From Aphelocoma coerulescens (Eukaryota > Chordata > Aves > Passeriformes > Corvidae), in contig NC_091022.1 of the NCBI RefSeq assembly GCF_041296385.1, positions 24,447,967-24,511,966 on the forward strand: a DNA stretch of 64,000 nt. Direction: 5' to 3'. Made by a program: the position numbers and the translations under genes. How positions within the stretch are numbered: the stretch's first letter is position 1; each line of letters begins with the position of its first letter. Below the pieces are notes generated by a model. It saw only the letters and a program-made list of their open reading frames with translations, searched no databases and was not told the DNA's origin. Positions 41,724 through 54,320 of the stretch are shown piece after piece.

Positions 41724-41745
41724 GGCTCACAGTTGGCTCACAGTT
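41724..41745. repeat. 11-bp tandem duplication
   Basis: GGCTCACAGTT occurs twice head to tail without mismatch. Confidence 0.95.
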
Positions 41746-42289
41746 AAGGATTTTCTGTTACTAAAAAGTCTCAAGCCACAGCTTGCTACATTTCTCCTTT
41801 TGCTCTTGGAGGTTTGGAGGAAAGTGAGATTAGTGGGAAGAGGAATTTATATTTTTTTCCTCTGGGGTCAAGTATGCAATAAAAGTTTCTTTCTCCCCAA
41901 ATTAAGAGGACACAAAGCACCTTTTCCCCCCAATCGACTCAAACCTTCATGCAATATTTGTGGTTTAGCACATTTTCCTATGGCTGAGGGCAGAATTATA
42001 TTCTAAGCAGCCTCCTGCAATGTCAGGTTTCTTTCTTTTATTCCCTCCTTTCTCTTTCTTTGCCCCACCAGTGCTCCCTCCTTAAGTCCTGGCTGCTGGG
42101 GCTGGTTCCTACCCATATCTAGAGGTCAGCCAGTATTTCTTACAGTTTTTCCAATTCGAGCTACTTGACAAGGTTTTCTGCAAAAAAAAAACCACCAAAC
42201 CTGCTAACCTTATTCCAGAAAAACCAGTTGTACCCCCTTAAGTCTTAAAAAGAAGAAGAAGAAAAAAAAAAAGAGAAAGTGAACACCTT

Positions 42290-42500
42290 GGAGTCACCAA
42301 AGCTTTTGGTGCTTATAGCTAATTAATAGCCCTAATGATATTTTTCCAAGTCCATGAATACATTATGTTTGCAATCCAAAAAGCGTTAGCCCCATTCAAG
42401 GGTACTTCAACATCTGCTCATTTAAGGGCAATTAATCATTTTGATATATGGTTTAAAATTGACTGCTTCCAAGGGACTTTTTTTTTTTGACAAGAATAAC
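42290..42500. promoter_or_regulatory. Candidate homeodomain-site-rich enhancer
   Basis: The block contains TAATTAAT (42320-42327), CCTAATGATA and GGCAATTAATCATTTTGAT in unique AT-rich sequence about 5 kb upstream of the candidate promoter. Confidence 0.25.
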
Positions 42501-42928
42501 AAAGCAATTTGCCAGGAGCCATCTTCTGGACATGTTATTAGCAGAGCCTTCATCTTAAAGAGGGTTTAAAAAAAAAATCCTCAGATTTAGGTACCTGCTT
42601 TAAAGGGAACCCAACACCTTCTCTCTCCTGCTTGCTTTCTTACACTCCCTCCAATTCTTCATCCAGCCCTTCATTCCTCTGACAAGAGTTAGAGAACACT
42701 TCCATCTAGACCTAAACTTTATACCTTGGCTGCAGAAGCATGTGAGTTTATAATTTTGCCCCTCAAGGAGAATGTGAGCTTAATATTACAAAATATAGAG
42801 CAAGCTCAGCTCCTCCTCCCATTTCCGCTTTTTCTTAATTGGGATAATAACCAGTTTTGTGTTTTTGAGTAAAAAATGATTCATATTCCCTCCTTGGTCT
42901 CAACCTTCTCTCAAATGCAGCCAAGGAA

Positions 42929-42954
42929 TTTTTTTTTTTTTTTTTTTTTTTTTT
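42929..42954. repeat. Poly-T tract, 26 nt
   Basis: An uninterrupted T run on the plus strand. Confidence 0.95.
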
Positions 42955-42999
42955 GCCATTAACTGCAGTTTGTAACTGTAATAAGCCATTCCTCAGTTT

Positions 43000-45900
43000 A
43001 GCCTATTTTTCAAAAAAATACCTGTAAGGAATCAAATCTACCAAGAGCATTAGGTGAAAACAGCCAAAAAGATCAATTTTTTCAGCCTGTGGTTCCTGGT
43101 AAAAGTGTTAGCTGAGAGAATGTAAAGGGGAAGTCTCTCCCGTGCAGGGAATTTAAAGTATAGTTATGACAGGCAGATCTACTTATTTATTTATTCAGTG
43201 AATCCCAGCTGTGTTCAGAGGCTCCTGCTAAACAGGGGGCCCTTTCCAGCCCAGGAGCTGCAGATGAAGGAGGGCATCCAGGGCAAAAGAGATAAGCAGG
43301 AAAGGTGATGAGAAAAGGCAAATAAATAGAGGAGCGATGTGCCCAGCAGAGGCAGAGTCAGGAGGAGAGGCCTCCCTCGGCCGAGTCCCTGCCCTCCTGG
43401 GAGAAATGGATTTCAGGGTCCATCTTGCCTTGGGGACACTCCTCTTCTGCTCTGCTCTGTCACAAAGGCACAGGTGTCTCTCCTCCTGTCTTTTCACAGA
43501 CTGCCTAGAAAGAACCAGCAAAATCGAAATTTTGCAGTAATATGCCAGAAAGGTTCCTGTTTAATTTAAAATGTTATTAATTTTATTTTCTGACTTGATG
43601 CACCAAAAATTGCCTTTGTGTTAACACCTGGGTTGGATTCAGAGCCCTTTATCTGTGGCTTTATTCTGGTCTGGGGCCATTCAGTGCCCAAGCTACTCCT
43701 TATCCTCATGCAATTTTTATCCATCAGTCCACAGCCAGTGAAATGTCATTATTTGCTTGGAAAAGGTTATGTAAATGAGTGGAGGTGATTTTAAAAACGT
43801 CCCACTAATAGAAGATTTGGGTTTTTATCAGGAATTTGAAGGCACTCTCCAAGTAACTCAATAGCCTGGGGAAAAAAAATCCAACCAGGGATGAAATGTG
43901 GGTGGTTCTGGTGTGTTGCAGTTGCAGTTCGGGTATGAAGCATCTCTTGTTCTTTGAGGATGGAGTTCTGGGGGCAGGTGACATCACCCAGGTCATGTGG
44001 GGGACATGGCATGGGTGGGAGGTTTGTCCATCAGCCACCACATGGCCAAAAAGACCTGGCAGCTCCTTAGTTTTGAGATCTTCTGAGAAAAATATTCTTC
44101 CTCCCCATGAGGCTGGAGAAAAGACCACCTAAAGTCAATGCAGACCCTTCATCCTTTGTATTGTGCTGTTTTTTTTTTTTTTCTTTTTAACATTTTTCTG
44201 CATTTTACAGATAAAAGGCAGTGAAACATTGGAAAACAAGCCACTTTTCAGTCAGGCCTGTAGTTCAGGAGAGCTTGAGCACGGGCTGAAGGCTCAGCTC
44301 ATCTGCTGTTGCTGGAGGAGGCACTGTGGAAGCCTGATCTGCCCGATCACTTTGTGTAGGGTGGGAGACTTTTTTTGGTGTCTGTCTCACCCATAGATTA
44401 ATTTAGGGGGAAACACTCTTTTGGGGTTTTACAATGGTTGTACTGAAACCTGGCACGAACATATCCACCCACGCAGCTTCACAGACATCCTTTATGGCTT
44501 GGGTCTGCCTGGAATTTTAATATTCTCCACACTCATGGGATGCATGGAGGGATGCTGCCTCTCCTCTGACAGGTGTTTCCTTGCCAGAAAAGCCTTTCCT
44601 TGCTTGTTTGAGAGGTGAAGAGCTCTCCACGTGGCCACTGCGCTCTGGTTTGTTATTCAGACCCTGATGAGACTTGTGAAAACAAATGTGGATGTGGAGG
44701 AAGGCTGTGATAGGGATGTTACAGCTCCTGGAGCTGGTTCCCCAGCTGCTGGAGGGCTGGAAGTGTTATCCAAGCTGAACAGAAACTCCAGGAAGTTGCT
44801 TAAATTCAGGCCCTCCCCATGGGCTTGGCATGGAGAGACTGTGAAATTTCTAGCTTGAGACCCTCCCCACATGAGTAGCAAAGGTGGTGAAGTAGCAAGT
44901 CAGTCTCTGCTTGGCTTCCCTTTGCAGCACCCCATAATTTGGGCAGCTGTCAGCAGCTGAGGGGATTTTTAACTTGTTTTAAGAGCACAAGGTAAATCCA
45001 TAAGATGACCTGCATCCTCTGGGAACAACACGACGTGCCTGCCTGTGTGGGCACAAGTTGTGCAACAGGTTTGGGGCAACAAAGGCATTTCTGACCCTGA
45101 TGTTTCTGAACCCTTAAGCCACTGTTGTGTCAGCCCTCTGTTCCATTAGCTGAGGTTCAGCTCTGCACTGTGGGGTGCTCTGAATCCAGCATCACTCTCT
45201 GCTGTGGTTTGTGCCCCAGAGAGCTGCTTCTCCTTATCCTCAGGAGAGACATTGCTCTTGCAGCTTGGCTGCAGCTAAGTGTGCACTCAGGCTCGATTTA
45301 TGCTGAGGGTTGGGTTATCCCAACTTCCCAGCACCGAAACCAGAGGAGGGCTTTGCCACAGGGACCAAGGATTTGTCCCTCACCACCCTTATCAAACCTG
45401 GAGCTGGATCTCCCTAACCAACTTTTCAGGAAGAAGCCCAAACATTGATCTCTTGGACAGAAGTGCAGGCTCTGCCTGTCCTGGCAGTGAGGCTGGATGC
45501 AGTTCAGTGCTATTTTGCTGGTGTAAACCCCAAGTAATTTATTCAAAAGCGATGATATTTATCTAGATTTACATCATTTAGCACTAAGTTCAGTCCTTCG
45601 GTAACGGATGCTCAAATGCATGACTGCATTTATTTTGTTCCTACCTCTGAGCAAAATGACAGATACGTTTCCTGGGGGATAAAATCCATCTCTCAGGCAC
45701 ACAGCCAGGCTGGCTGGGTTTTCTGCAGCAGAAACTTCAAGGACATAAGAGGACTGGGGAAGAGGAACTTTTCCTCCTGGATCAGGAGCATGGCCCAGTG
45801 GCCACCTCCACCAGTACTTGTGCACCAGAGGCTCCAGCCCTTGTGTTGGGCTGTTTGAGCAGCTGGAGGAGGTGTTTCAACCCAATTTCCCTGCACTGGT

Positions 45901-47708
45901 CCTGGTTTTGGGGATGTGTTGGCTGCGGGCACCAGCCAAGGCCATGCCATCTCCTGTGCCACCCCACCTCAGTGGGTTTCTCTGAGGGGGTGACAGAGGA
46001 AGGGAAAGGAAAATGAGCCCTGCTCAGTTTTGTGTAACACATGACATGAAATATGTTAGGTAAACACCTTATTAGAAATGATTTGTCATCCCTCTGCCTC
46101 TCTCAGCTGCATGTAACTCTATCTCCAGACTATTATAGTATCAAATATATTTTACAAGAGTTTTACCTACAGGTGACTTGCTCTTTATTACTGGATGTAG
46201 GCAAAATCAATACTTTAGTAACTAGAAGATCATTTATTTTGCTTTTTGAAACATTTTTCAACAGTGGGAGAGCAGCTAAAGCCTGCGAAGCTATGATTAA
46301 GAACCCCAAACTCTACCTTCCTTTCCTTCTCTGCCTCCTAACCCATTTATTGACTTACATAGGTAATTTCCAAACCCAGAACATCATCCTGAACAGCCAC
46401 GGCTGGTGCACGGTTTTCTTTTCTTTTTTTTTTTTTCCCCCTCCCCTTGCAGACAGATAATTCTTTAAACTTGGATAATTTCAAGGGGGAATCAACTTAA
46501 TATAAATGTACCTGTCACTGGTTGAAATGGAAGCAAATTCTGGCCTTTCAATAAGGCCACTTCTGCAGTCCCACACTGGGGAAAAATCAAAAATTGCTCA
46601 GAACTGATAATGCATTCCTCCAGCTCCACAGCCCTGATGGAGTTCAGTCAGGCCAAATACCCTGGCTGCTTTTATGTGTTTATTTTATCTTCTGATTTGT
46701 TTTGAAGGTCATATGATGCAAAGATATTGGAGAGGAAATGCTTGTTGTTTAGGGAGGTTTGTGCCTGAGTCACAGTGTTCTGCAGCTGGCAAGTGACCCA
46801 CAAGGAAGGGAAAATGCCACTGGGCTGGTGCAGAGGAGAGAGAGGCTTTTGCCTCTTCTCCCCAGCCACAGAGGCTTTGTTATCCTTCAGGTTTGTGGCT
46901 CCTCTTGCAGCTGATAGAGCACTTAGTCAATAAAGCAATAATCTCAGGCTGAAATGTCCACGTGTTCCAGTGCTTGGGAGGATGGACTCGGAGAGGGGAA
47001 CAAGTGACATTGCTCCATCCATGGAGGCCAGGGCTGCTTGGCTAAAAGCACAGACTTTAGATGTGCAAGAAACAGTTGAACATCTGTACTCCACATCAGC
47101 CTGGGCTTTTATTTAGCCTCCTGTGAGCCAAGGAGAAGGGCATTCCCCCATGGAGAGGTGGGGAGGAGCAGCCAGGCACCAGCAAGAATGATAAGGAAAA
47201 CCCTTTCTCCAGAGAGCCATCTCTCCAACCACCTTTCACCCACCCTGGGATGCACTTCCCACCCATCCCGCCTCTGACCACTCTGCAAACTGCTGGTCCA
47301 GTGGGACCCTGTCATGTGGTCACTTCAGTGTCAGCCAGACCACCCAGGGTCCTGCTCCCATCCCATTCTCCCTTTATGGCAAAGCAAAGGGAAAAGCAAA
47401 ATGGAACAGAGTTTTGCTCATCATCCCTTTGGTTTCAACAAAACTTCTCTATCAGCCATTTGGAATCAAATGAGCAGAGGTGATTGCTTTAAAAAGTACA
47501 TATGTACATATTTGTGTGCCCACGTACAAATTCATGCACAAGTGTATAACCTACAGCTTTTAGACTATAACATTTATCATCTTTTTATGTCCTTTGATAA
47601 AGTCAAAGATCTTCTGAGTCACTTAATTTTCCAGAAAAATCTGATATAATAGTCTGCTTGTGACAAGAGGGATTTTTAGGGTTTCTTTTTAATGGGTATT
47701 TATTAAAA
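43000..47708. other. Upstream flank, no gene recognised
   Basis: I see no family-like reading frame, recognisable repeat or RNA gene in this 4.7 kb. Frames over 100 codons (such as 45125-45448) show no coding signature. Confidence 0.55.
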
Positions 47709-48089
47709 TGCCCTAGGGTATATCACCGTGTCCCGCAGCAGTAGGGAGGAGGAGAGAAGATCCAGCACAATTCCAGCAGGAATTGTGCAGCAAGATTGTT
47801 TTATTTAATTATTTTACAAACTCCTTTATAGACTTTTTTCTTCATAGTCTAATTGGACAAGGATCAGCCACCCCTTGGTGTTGATTGGCTAAAATCCTAA
47901 AACATCCATTGTCAAAATATTTTTCTACTGTACTATAAACAAGACTTTTCAAGGTTGCAGGTGTTTTATTGTTTACAGAACTCTGCTACTATCTCTGTGA
48001 AAGAGAAAAGTCTCTCACGGACTTAGAAAATAGCAAGAAAATCCTTGCTAGCAGCATTTATGTATCCACAGATATTACGTCTTTTAACA
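47709..48089 (-). mobile_element. Solo LTR of an endogenous retrovirus
   Basis: A 381-bp block has retroviral-type TG...CA ends (TG at 47709-47710, CA at 48088-48089). Read on the minus strand it has a CCAAT box (GCCAATCAA near 47882-47890), a TATAAAG box (47830-47825), an AATAAA signal (47805-47800) and a 10-bp-arm stem-loop in the expected R-U5 position. AATAAA between the TATA box and the presumed start is the layout seen in alpharetrovirus-like LTRs. Flanks share AAA just outside the ends, so the target-site duplication is weak. No internal viral genes are adjacent, which fits a solo LTR. The family is not identified. Confidence 0.55.
47765..47788 (-). other. Perfect stem-loop in the LTR R-U5 region
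   Basis: GCACAATTCC and GGAATTGTGC are perfect reverse complements (10-bp arms) with an AGCA loop on the plus strand. It lies just after the minus-strand AATAAA. Confidence 0.85.
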
Positions 48090-48680
48090 AAATGTAATTT
48101 CCTGTTTTGGAGGGAAGAGCTTGATTCCCTCACTCCATTTAAACAAGGATACTTCTTTTTTTCATTCTGGCACAGCTGCACAGGGTCACACACACTGGGG
48201 TTTGGAGCATGAGGATCCTCTAGACCCTACAGCCCAACGTGGTGTTACATTTGTAGTCTCACAGCTTTGCTACAAGTGCTATGGGTATCAAGGCATGATC
48301 CCATGTCCCCCAAAATAAAGAAGGAGCTGGGGACATATATAAATTGCTATAGGATGGAAATAAGTTGTCATTCAGGAGTCTTGCTGGATTTAAGCTGGGG
48401 TTTATTTTTTTCTTGCTCCTCGTCCCTGCTTTTGAAATGATCTTGTCATGCAGGAGGGGTTGTCAAGTGCAACACCTCTTTGTATTTTGGTTTGGGTAGG
48501 GGTAAATCTCCCATATGTGTAAAACCTTAGGGTTTTAGAGGCTCTCTGTCTCCTGCCAGAAACTCCCACAGTCTGTCTTCTAATGCCTGGAAGTCCTGTT
48601 GGCAGGGAAAATGAAGTGCCGTAATCACTTGCTGCCTGGTGTTGATTTATTTCTATTCTACTTACAGCTTTTTTGCAGGG

Positions 48681-48704
48681 ATATCATTATATCATTATAT
48701 CATT
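48681..48704. repeat. 8-bp unit ATATCATT, three tandem copies
   Basis: Three perfect head-to-tail copies. Confidence 0.95.
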
Positions 48705-49419
48705 ATAGGAGGCTTTTCCAGTTTATTCTGCTTCCTACCAGAGTCATGGCAGAGGACCTGGATCTGGCTGATGGGGACATCTCACCAGCACATGCCAAGA
48801 TTTAAGCATCTCCCAAAGGTGGGAAGGCTGAGGATCACCATTCCCTTACACAGCCACCTGGTGTTTGAATGAACGAGACTCCCTCGTCTCCCACTGCTGG
48901 GCTCCAGCATGTCTGGAGCAGTGCTGGGGCTTCCTTTCACCAGGGTTTGCTGATAATGGTCCAAGTTCCACTCAGGAGAAATGTTGCCCAAGCCATGGTG
49001 AGGCCTTGCCTTCCCCTCACTCTTCTCTTGCCAGCCCCAGCTGAACTTTGCTCATTTTGGAGGAGAATCCATGGCAGGAGCCTGGGACGTGGCGGCTCAG
49101 GCGGCCTCACCCCCTCCACTGCAGCATCCACTGTTCCCACTGCAGGTCTGGCCATCTCGCATTCACAACGTGTCCAGCAAAGTTTGTGTCAGGGGGTTTA
49201 AACTTTAGATTTGTGTGACCAAGGAATTCCCAATTCTGTTGCATGTGTTCCCCTGTCTCTCCCTCTCCCCCCGGTCTTTCTCTTGGCTGTGAAACAGCAC
49301 AAGGAGACTCTTTGTATGCTCCTAATCCTGAAGCAACACAGCTTTAGCAACATCCAGGGATAAAAGCACCATCAAACCACAACTTTATGGGGGCAAATCT
49401 CCTCTAATCCCTCGCTTTA

Positions 49420-49640
49420 GCTAAACAAAGCTTCTTGCCCTAATCCGCTATCGCTTTAAAAAAAAAAAAGCTCAGATTTTGTTTTTAGTAAGAAGATGAT
49501 CCAAAGGACTAATTTTAAGAGAGACTAACCAACTCTGACAGCTTTTAAAATAGACGACAAGAAAATAGATGCAAACTTTCCTCTCAATTCAAGGGTTTTC
49601 AGGCTATGCAATAAGAAAAATATCCAGGGTTTAACTGCTT
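49420..49640. promoter_or_regulatory. Candidate regulatory islet with a K50 homeodomain site
   Basis: CCTAATCCGCTATCGC carries TAATCC at 49441-49446, the site preferred by K50 homeodomains such as DMBX1 and OTX2, with two retained CpGs. AT-rich unique sequence follows (GACTAATTTTAAG, ATAGACGAC). Confidence 0.25.
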
Positions 49641-52477
49641 TCCTTTAAGCTCACTTTTATTGTATTAAATGCTCTGACCAACTCAGATTCAAATCACCAG
49701 GCCCAAATGCCATTTGATCTTTAAAGAGAGAGTTAAAAAGTGTGCATATTATTCCCAGGAAGGCAGTCCAAGGAAAATCAATTATCATAAACAAGGATTA
49801 TATTACACACACGGTCAATATGGAAAAACAAACACGATGCTGATAATGGGCCATGGAAGTGGCTCACATCTGAAACCACTTTGCATTAAAGATAGTTCTT
49901 TATTAATTTCAGGATGGGTGTGTGTAAATATGGTAGTGAGGAGAAATCAAGCTCTTAAACAGTCAGGCCAAGCTTTCACTCCAAACATGAAACAAATGTT
50001 GAATTTTTCTTCCTTTTTAAAATTTTCTTCCCTGTGGGATGTAGAAGTGTTACAGTTTGACTTGGGGGCTCAGCGTGTGCGTGAGGCTTAGCACTGCTTG
50101 GCTTCAGATGTGGGAAAGTGCTGGGCTTGGAGGAATGATGGGGAACCACTGTGGTTCCCTGGGGACCTTGCTGGTTTGAGCCTCTGCAGTGAGCAGGTGC
50201 CTGTCTCACTCCCGTTGTGTTCTCTGGGTGTTGCAGGAAACCAGTTAAACCCATGGGTTTCTTCCTCTGGTTTATATCTCAGCACTTCGTGTGAAGAATT
50301 TTCATTATCCACCACGTCTAGTCTGACATTCTGCCTGCAGGATGAGGAGGACGAAGAGTGGGGTTGTTGCAGCATCATGGTTTCATCCTTACTCATGCTT
50401 TGCTCCCAGAGAACAAGGAAAATCTGTTCCCATGTTTTTCCACCATGTCTGATACAGCCTGACCACCTTGCTGATGTGACGAGGGGGACATTAGCAGGTC
50501 TCTGTTCCCTCAGCACACCTGAGTGGGAAGGGAGGGAGGGAGGGATGGGGTTGCCCACCTGTCTACTCCCATGCTGTGACCTTGCCCCAAAATGGTGATG
50601 GGACCTTTCCTCATCATAGATCCTTCCTTCAAGCTGGCTGGGGAACAGCAAAATACCCCAAAATAGCATTTCTGTCCCCAGGGGAATTCCAGCACTTTGA
50701 AATGTGCTTTGGTGCAAATACCACTGGGAAGGCAAAATTATCTGTGGATAATTTTGGCATTCTGACGTCAAAGGATGTGAGCAAACATCGAATACGGCAC
50801 GAACAGGGCATTAAATAAAACTGAAGTTGTAGGAGTATTTTGACATAGCATAAACGTAGAAGCTAAACAAAGTGAGGAAACTCCCCCCCGTGTGGAAACT
50901 TGCTGAAATGAAGCAGTTTTGGTGCTCAGTGTGATGAGAAATTCTGGGGGGATACTTTGGATGTTCTCCCATTATGAGAGGCTGTCGAGCATGACATCTT
51001 TTTGCCACGTGTTGTCTGATTGTAGTCAGATGGGGAACGGTTCTGCCTGACTCACTGGGAACATTCCCCATGAATCCAGCTCCTGGGGGAGCCCCAAATC
51101 CCTTCTTGCTGCTGGTCAGCCCAGTCTGCACCAATGGCTGTGGATCCTGTTTCACCTTTGAGGAAAGCCACTGATGATGTCCCAGATGTTCCACCTGGTC
51201 CCCTGTGCTGGCGCTGCACCCACTGGCTGCACTTGACTCCTTGTGCAGCTGTGACAGGAGCATGTTTCCCCGAGGCTCTTGGCTGCCCGGGAGCTTTGTC
51301 CTCGGCCACAGAGACGTGTATAATCTTTGGCTAAGCTCCCCCAGGACCCCCAGCCTCTCTCTGCTCAGCCACACTCAAAGGGCCCTTTTGAAGTCCGCCC
51401 GGCATTGCGGGGTGTGTTTGCCTGGGGACGGCGTATGAAACCAGCAAACACCATTTCTGGGCAGAAATCTCCAAAGTCCATATCCTTTCAGCCTTAAAGT
51501 TTCCCTTTCTCATTGACCTGTGCCCAGAAGTGACTCCTGATTTGAATAGCAAACAGTAGCTGTCTTTCCCTCCACAGCTAAGCTGTTTTCTTTTCTTCCT
51601 CCCAAAGCAAGGTGGGAGCTTTTTCCTACCCTCTTTAGAGCAGCCAAGGGGAAGGGAAGGGAAGGCAGCACAGTTGGTGGGTGCTGAGTGGAGCCCCCAT
51701 CCTGGCTCATGGAAATAGCCTTTGATGGACCTGTTTTCCCACAACAGGTAATCGTGATCCTGAAAAAGTGTTGTGGCACAGGGCTGGGATTTTTTGGAAG
51801 CAGCCTTTGGTTTGGCCAGCATGGGACTGCACTGCTCAGTGACAGACTGATTTTATAGCACCTCCTGTCACCTGCTGATTTGTTTCGTATTCAGCGCCAG
51901 GCATGGAATAGGGAAACCCCAGTGGAGGAGAAGGATGATCAGCAGGAAACTTTAACACTTCGAACCTCAGAGCACAGCCAGAGAAAAATACATCCCCCAC
52001 CCCTGTCCCAGCCCCACACTGCAGAACATGAATGAGCCAGTGGGTTGGGTCTTGTAGCCCATAACCAGGCCCAGGATATCAAATGTCAGGGACTAAGCGT
52101 TTGAAAGGTACTAACTGGAATTTTTTCCCCCAGTATGCTTTTCCTCCCTGCTGGCCTTCGGAAAAACTGTGATTTTCACAGGCCCTGGAGGGCTCTGCCT
52201 TTCCCAAAAGAGCCATGGGAAGCTGACAGGTAAAGGGGGCTCTAAAGAGCTCAAGTGAGAGTTGTGGAGGTAATGAGATGTTTTCTGTCCCTCTGATGGA
52301 GCAGCCTGGGAGAGTTTCCACAGGTCACTGGCACTTTGCCTTTTCAGTGCTCTTCCACTGGAGCAGTACAATGGGGAAAGAGCCTTCATTTGCTTTTGTG
52401 CTAATGAAGTCAAACAAGCATCAGGGAATTTGCACTGGGGCTCTGTCTTAGGGGTTTGATCTGTATTTAAAACAAAA

Positions 52478-52498
52478 TAAAACTAAACTAAACTAAAC
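52478..52498. repeat. AAACT pentanucleotide repeat
   Basis: About four tandem copies of AAACT. Confidence 0.9.
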
Positions 52499-54084
52499 AA
52501 AAAAACTGGCTCTTTGGGTAAAGCTTATCCCAAAAAGCATCTGGTAGGCTGAGGGCATCTCCTTTGTTTTCAAAAGTTGGTAGTGACTGGGAGTGGGAGA
52601 TATTTTTTCCCCAGATTTAGATTTTAATCCATATTTTTCCTCTGTTCAAGGGGGAAGTGATGGGATGTGGGAATACCCAGTTCGAGCTCAATGCTGGTAA
52701 TCAATCTGTTCACTGAAAAGAAAGTTGCAAAAGCCTACAGCCTGGTGAGCAACGCCATTTGTTCTCCATCCCTAAATCTCCAGGTCCAGGAGTCATGTGA
52801 CAGTGCTAGACTCTCCACTTTGACTTTTAATCAAGCTGCAGGAAGGGACCTATATATCATTTCAAAAGTCTGAAAGCCAGAAAGGAAATGTGCGACATGA
52901 TGCTTTATTTTCTTTCTTATCTCTTGACTTTAAAGTCCAGGCTATGGACAAGGACACTGAACAACCTGGTGGGAACATTTTGAGGCTTAATGCAATTATT
53001 CAGCATGATGAGATGCTTTGTAAGATTGTAAAATCCTCTTCTTTCTTGTCTAGATGAACCCATCTGAAATCTGTGGAGTTCACTGTACTGCTGCTACTGT
53101 GATATCACTTCTACTTTTCACCCTAAAAAATTGACTAGGAGCTGACTTTCAGCTCCAGGTTTTGAATCTGAAGCCTGGAGCACTCAGCTCTCTGCTTCAG
53201 CCTTTCCTACTTTCTATTGCTTTTCTTAACATTGAATGTGAATAGCTCATAAAACCCCCTGCAAACAGCAAGCAAGCTGCAAACCCAAACATGTCCCCAT
53301 TGCAGCAAATGCTGGAAGAAATAAATTTAGCTGAAAAATCCCTGTCTTGGTTTTTTGTTATATTTCTTTCTCTTGGATAAGGCAAAAGAAGGGGGGAAAA
53401 ATTAAAATCCCTTGGTTGCAAAAATGCCTTCAGTCAAGTTCTCTCTCTTACTGACAGCTCAGTTCCAGCTACAGAAGTCTTAATGATATTTTGACCATAA
53501 TGCCGAGAGAAGCAAGAAAGCCCCTTCAGACACCGGGAGCTTTCACCCGAGTGGAGCAGTAAGTAGACAGCTGAAATGTATCTTTGAACTCAGGCAGGCA
53601 AAACTAGTTTGTTGTGGTGTCCCTCCTCCTGCCCACATCCATCTCCCCGCGCTGGCCCAGCGGGTGCTGGTGGAACATGTGCCAGTGGCTTGGGGCTGTC
53701 CCAACAGTGTGGTCAGGGATGGAGGGCTTGGTGCCACCAGGTGCTCCTCTGTCTGAGGTATCTCCTTCTTCTGGCCTGGAGGTGCTGCTAGGGCACAGGG
53801 GGTGTTGCCTTTGGCCTTTTTAATTGTGTGGGTTGTGCAGGTGTCCCATGGCTGCAAATCTCACTCTGGTCACGCCAGCAACGTGTGTTTCCAAAGGTTT
53901 TCATGGAAGGAAAGCAGCTGAACTTTCCCTGGCTAGAAACTGGTTGGCAGTACCTGTCTCAGTGGGCTGTGGCACCTTGGGGGCTTGAACATTGGTTTGT
54001 ATTAAATTGAGGATGAACTAAGGGAGAGGTGACTGCTCTCCTCTTATGTGTGGGTCTTCCAGGGCCTCTAGGTCACTACTGGTC

Positions 54085-54320
54085 TGGGTGGACTTAGGTT
54101 GGATACTAGAAAAAGGTTCTTTATCCAGAGGGTGGTTGGGTGCTGGAATAGAGAAGAAGTCAGAGCACCAGCCTGACAGAGCTCCAGAAGGGTTGGGACA
54201 ATGTTCTTGGACATGTGCTGTGATTCTTGAGGATGGTGCTGTGCAGGGCAAGGAGTGGGCCTCAATAATCCTTGTGGGTCCCTTCCCCCTCAGCATATTC
54301 TGTGGCTCTTTGAACTCCTG
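54085..54320 (+). mobile_element. CR1 LINE fragment
   Basis: ACTTAGGTTGGATACTAGAA, then GGGTGGTTGGGTGCTGGAA and, near the end, AATAATCCTTGTGGGTCCC, follow the order of the avian CR1 3' region (TTAGGTTGGATATTAGG..., AGGGTGGTCAGGCATTGGAA..., GATGATC...GGTCCCTTCCAACC). It is about 235 bp long, diverged and lacks the terminal octamers. Confidence 0.85.

Larger units (their letters stand above)
48090..54084. other. Upstream flank, no gene recognised
   Basis: Contains an 8-bp triplicate (48681-48704), an islet with a TAATCC site (49420-49640) and AAACT repeats (about 52478-52498). Open frames here, including 50088-50771 and 50811-51374 on the minus strand, show no recognisable domain. Confidence 0.55.

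Noticed and set aside
50088..50771. Minus-strand open frame of 227 codons
   Set aside because: Overlapped by a plus-strand frame of similar quality; no family signature and no upstream promoter-like context.
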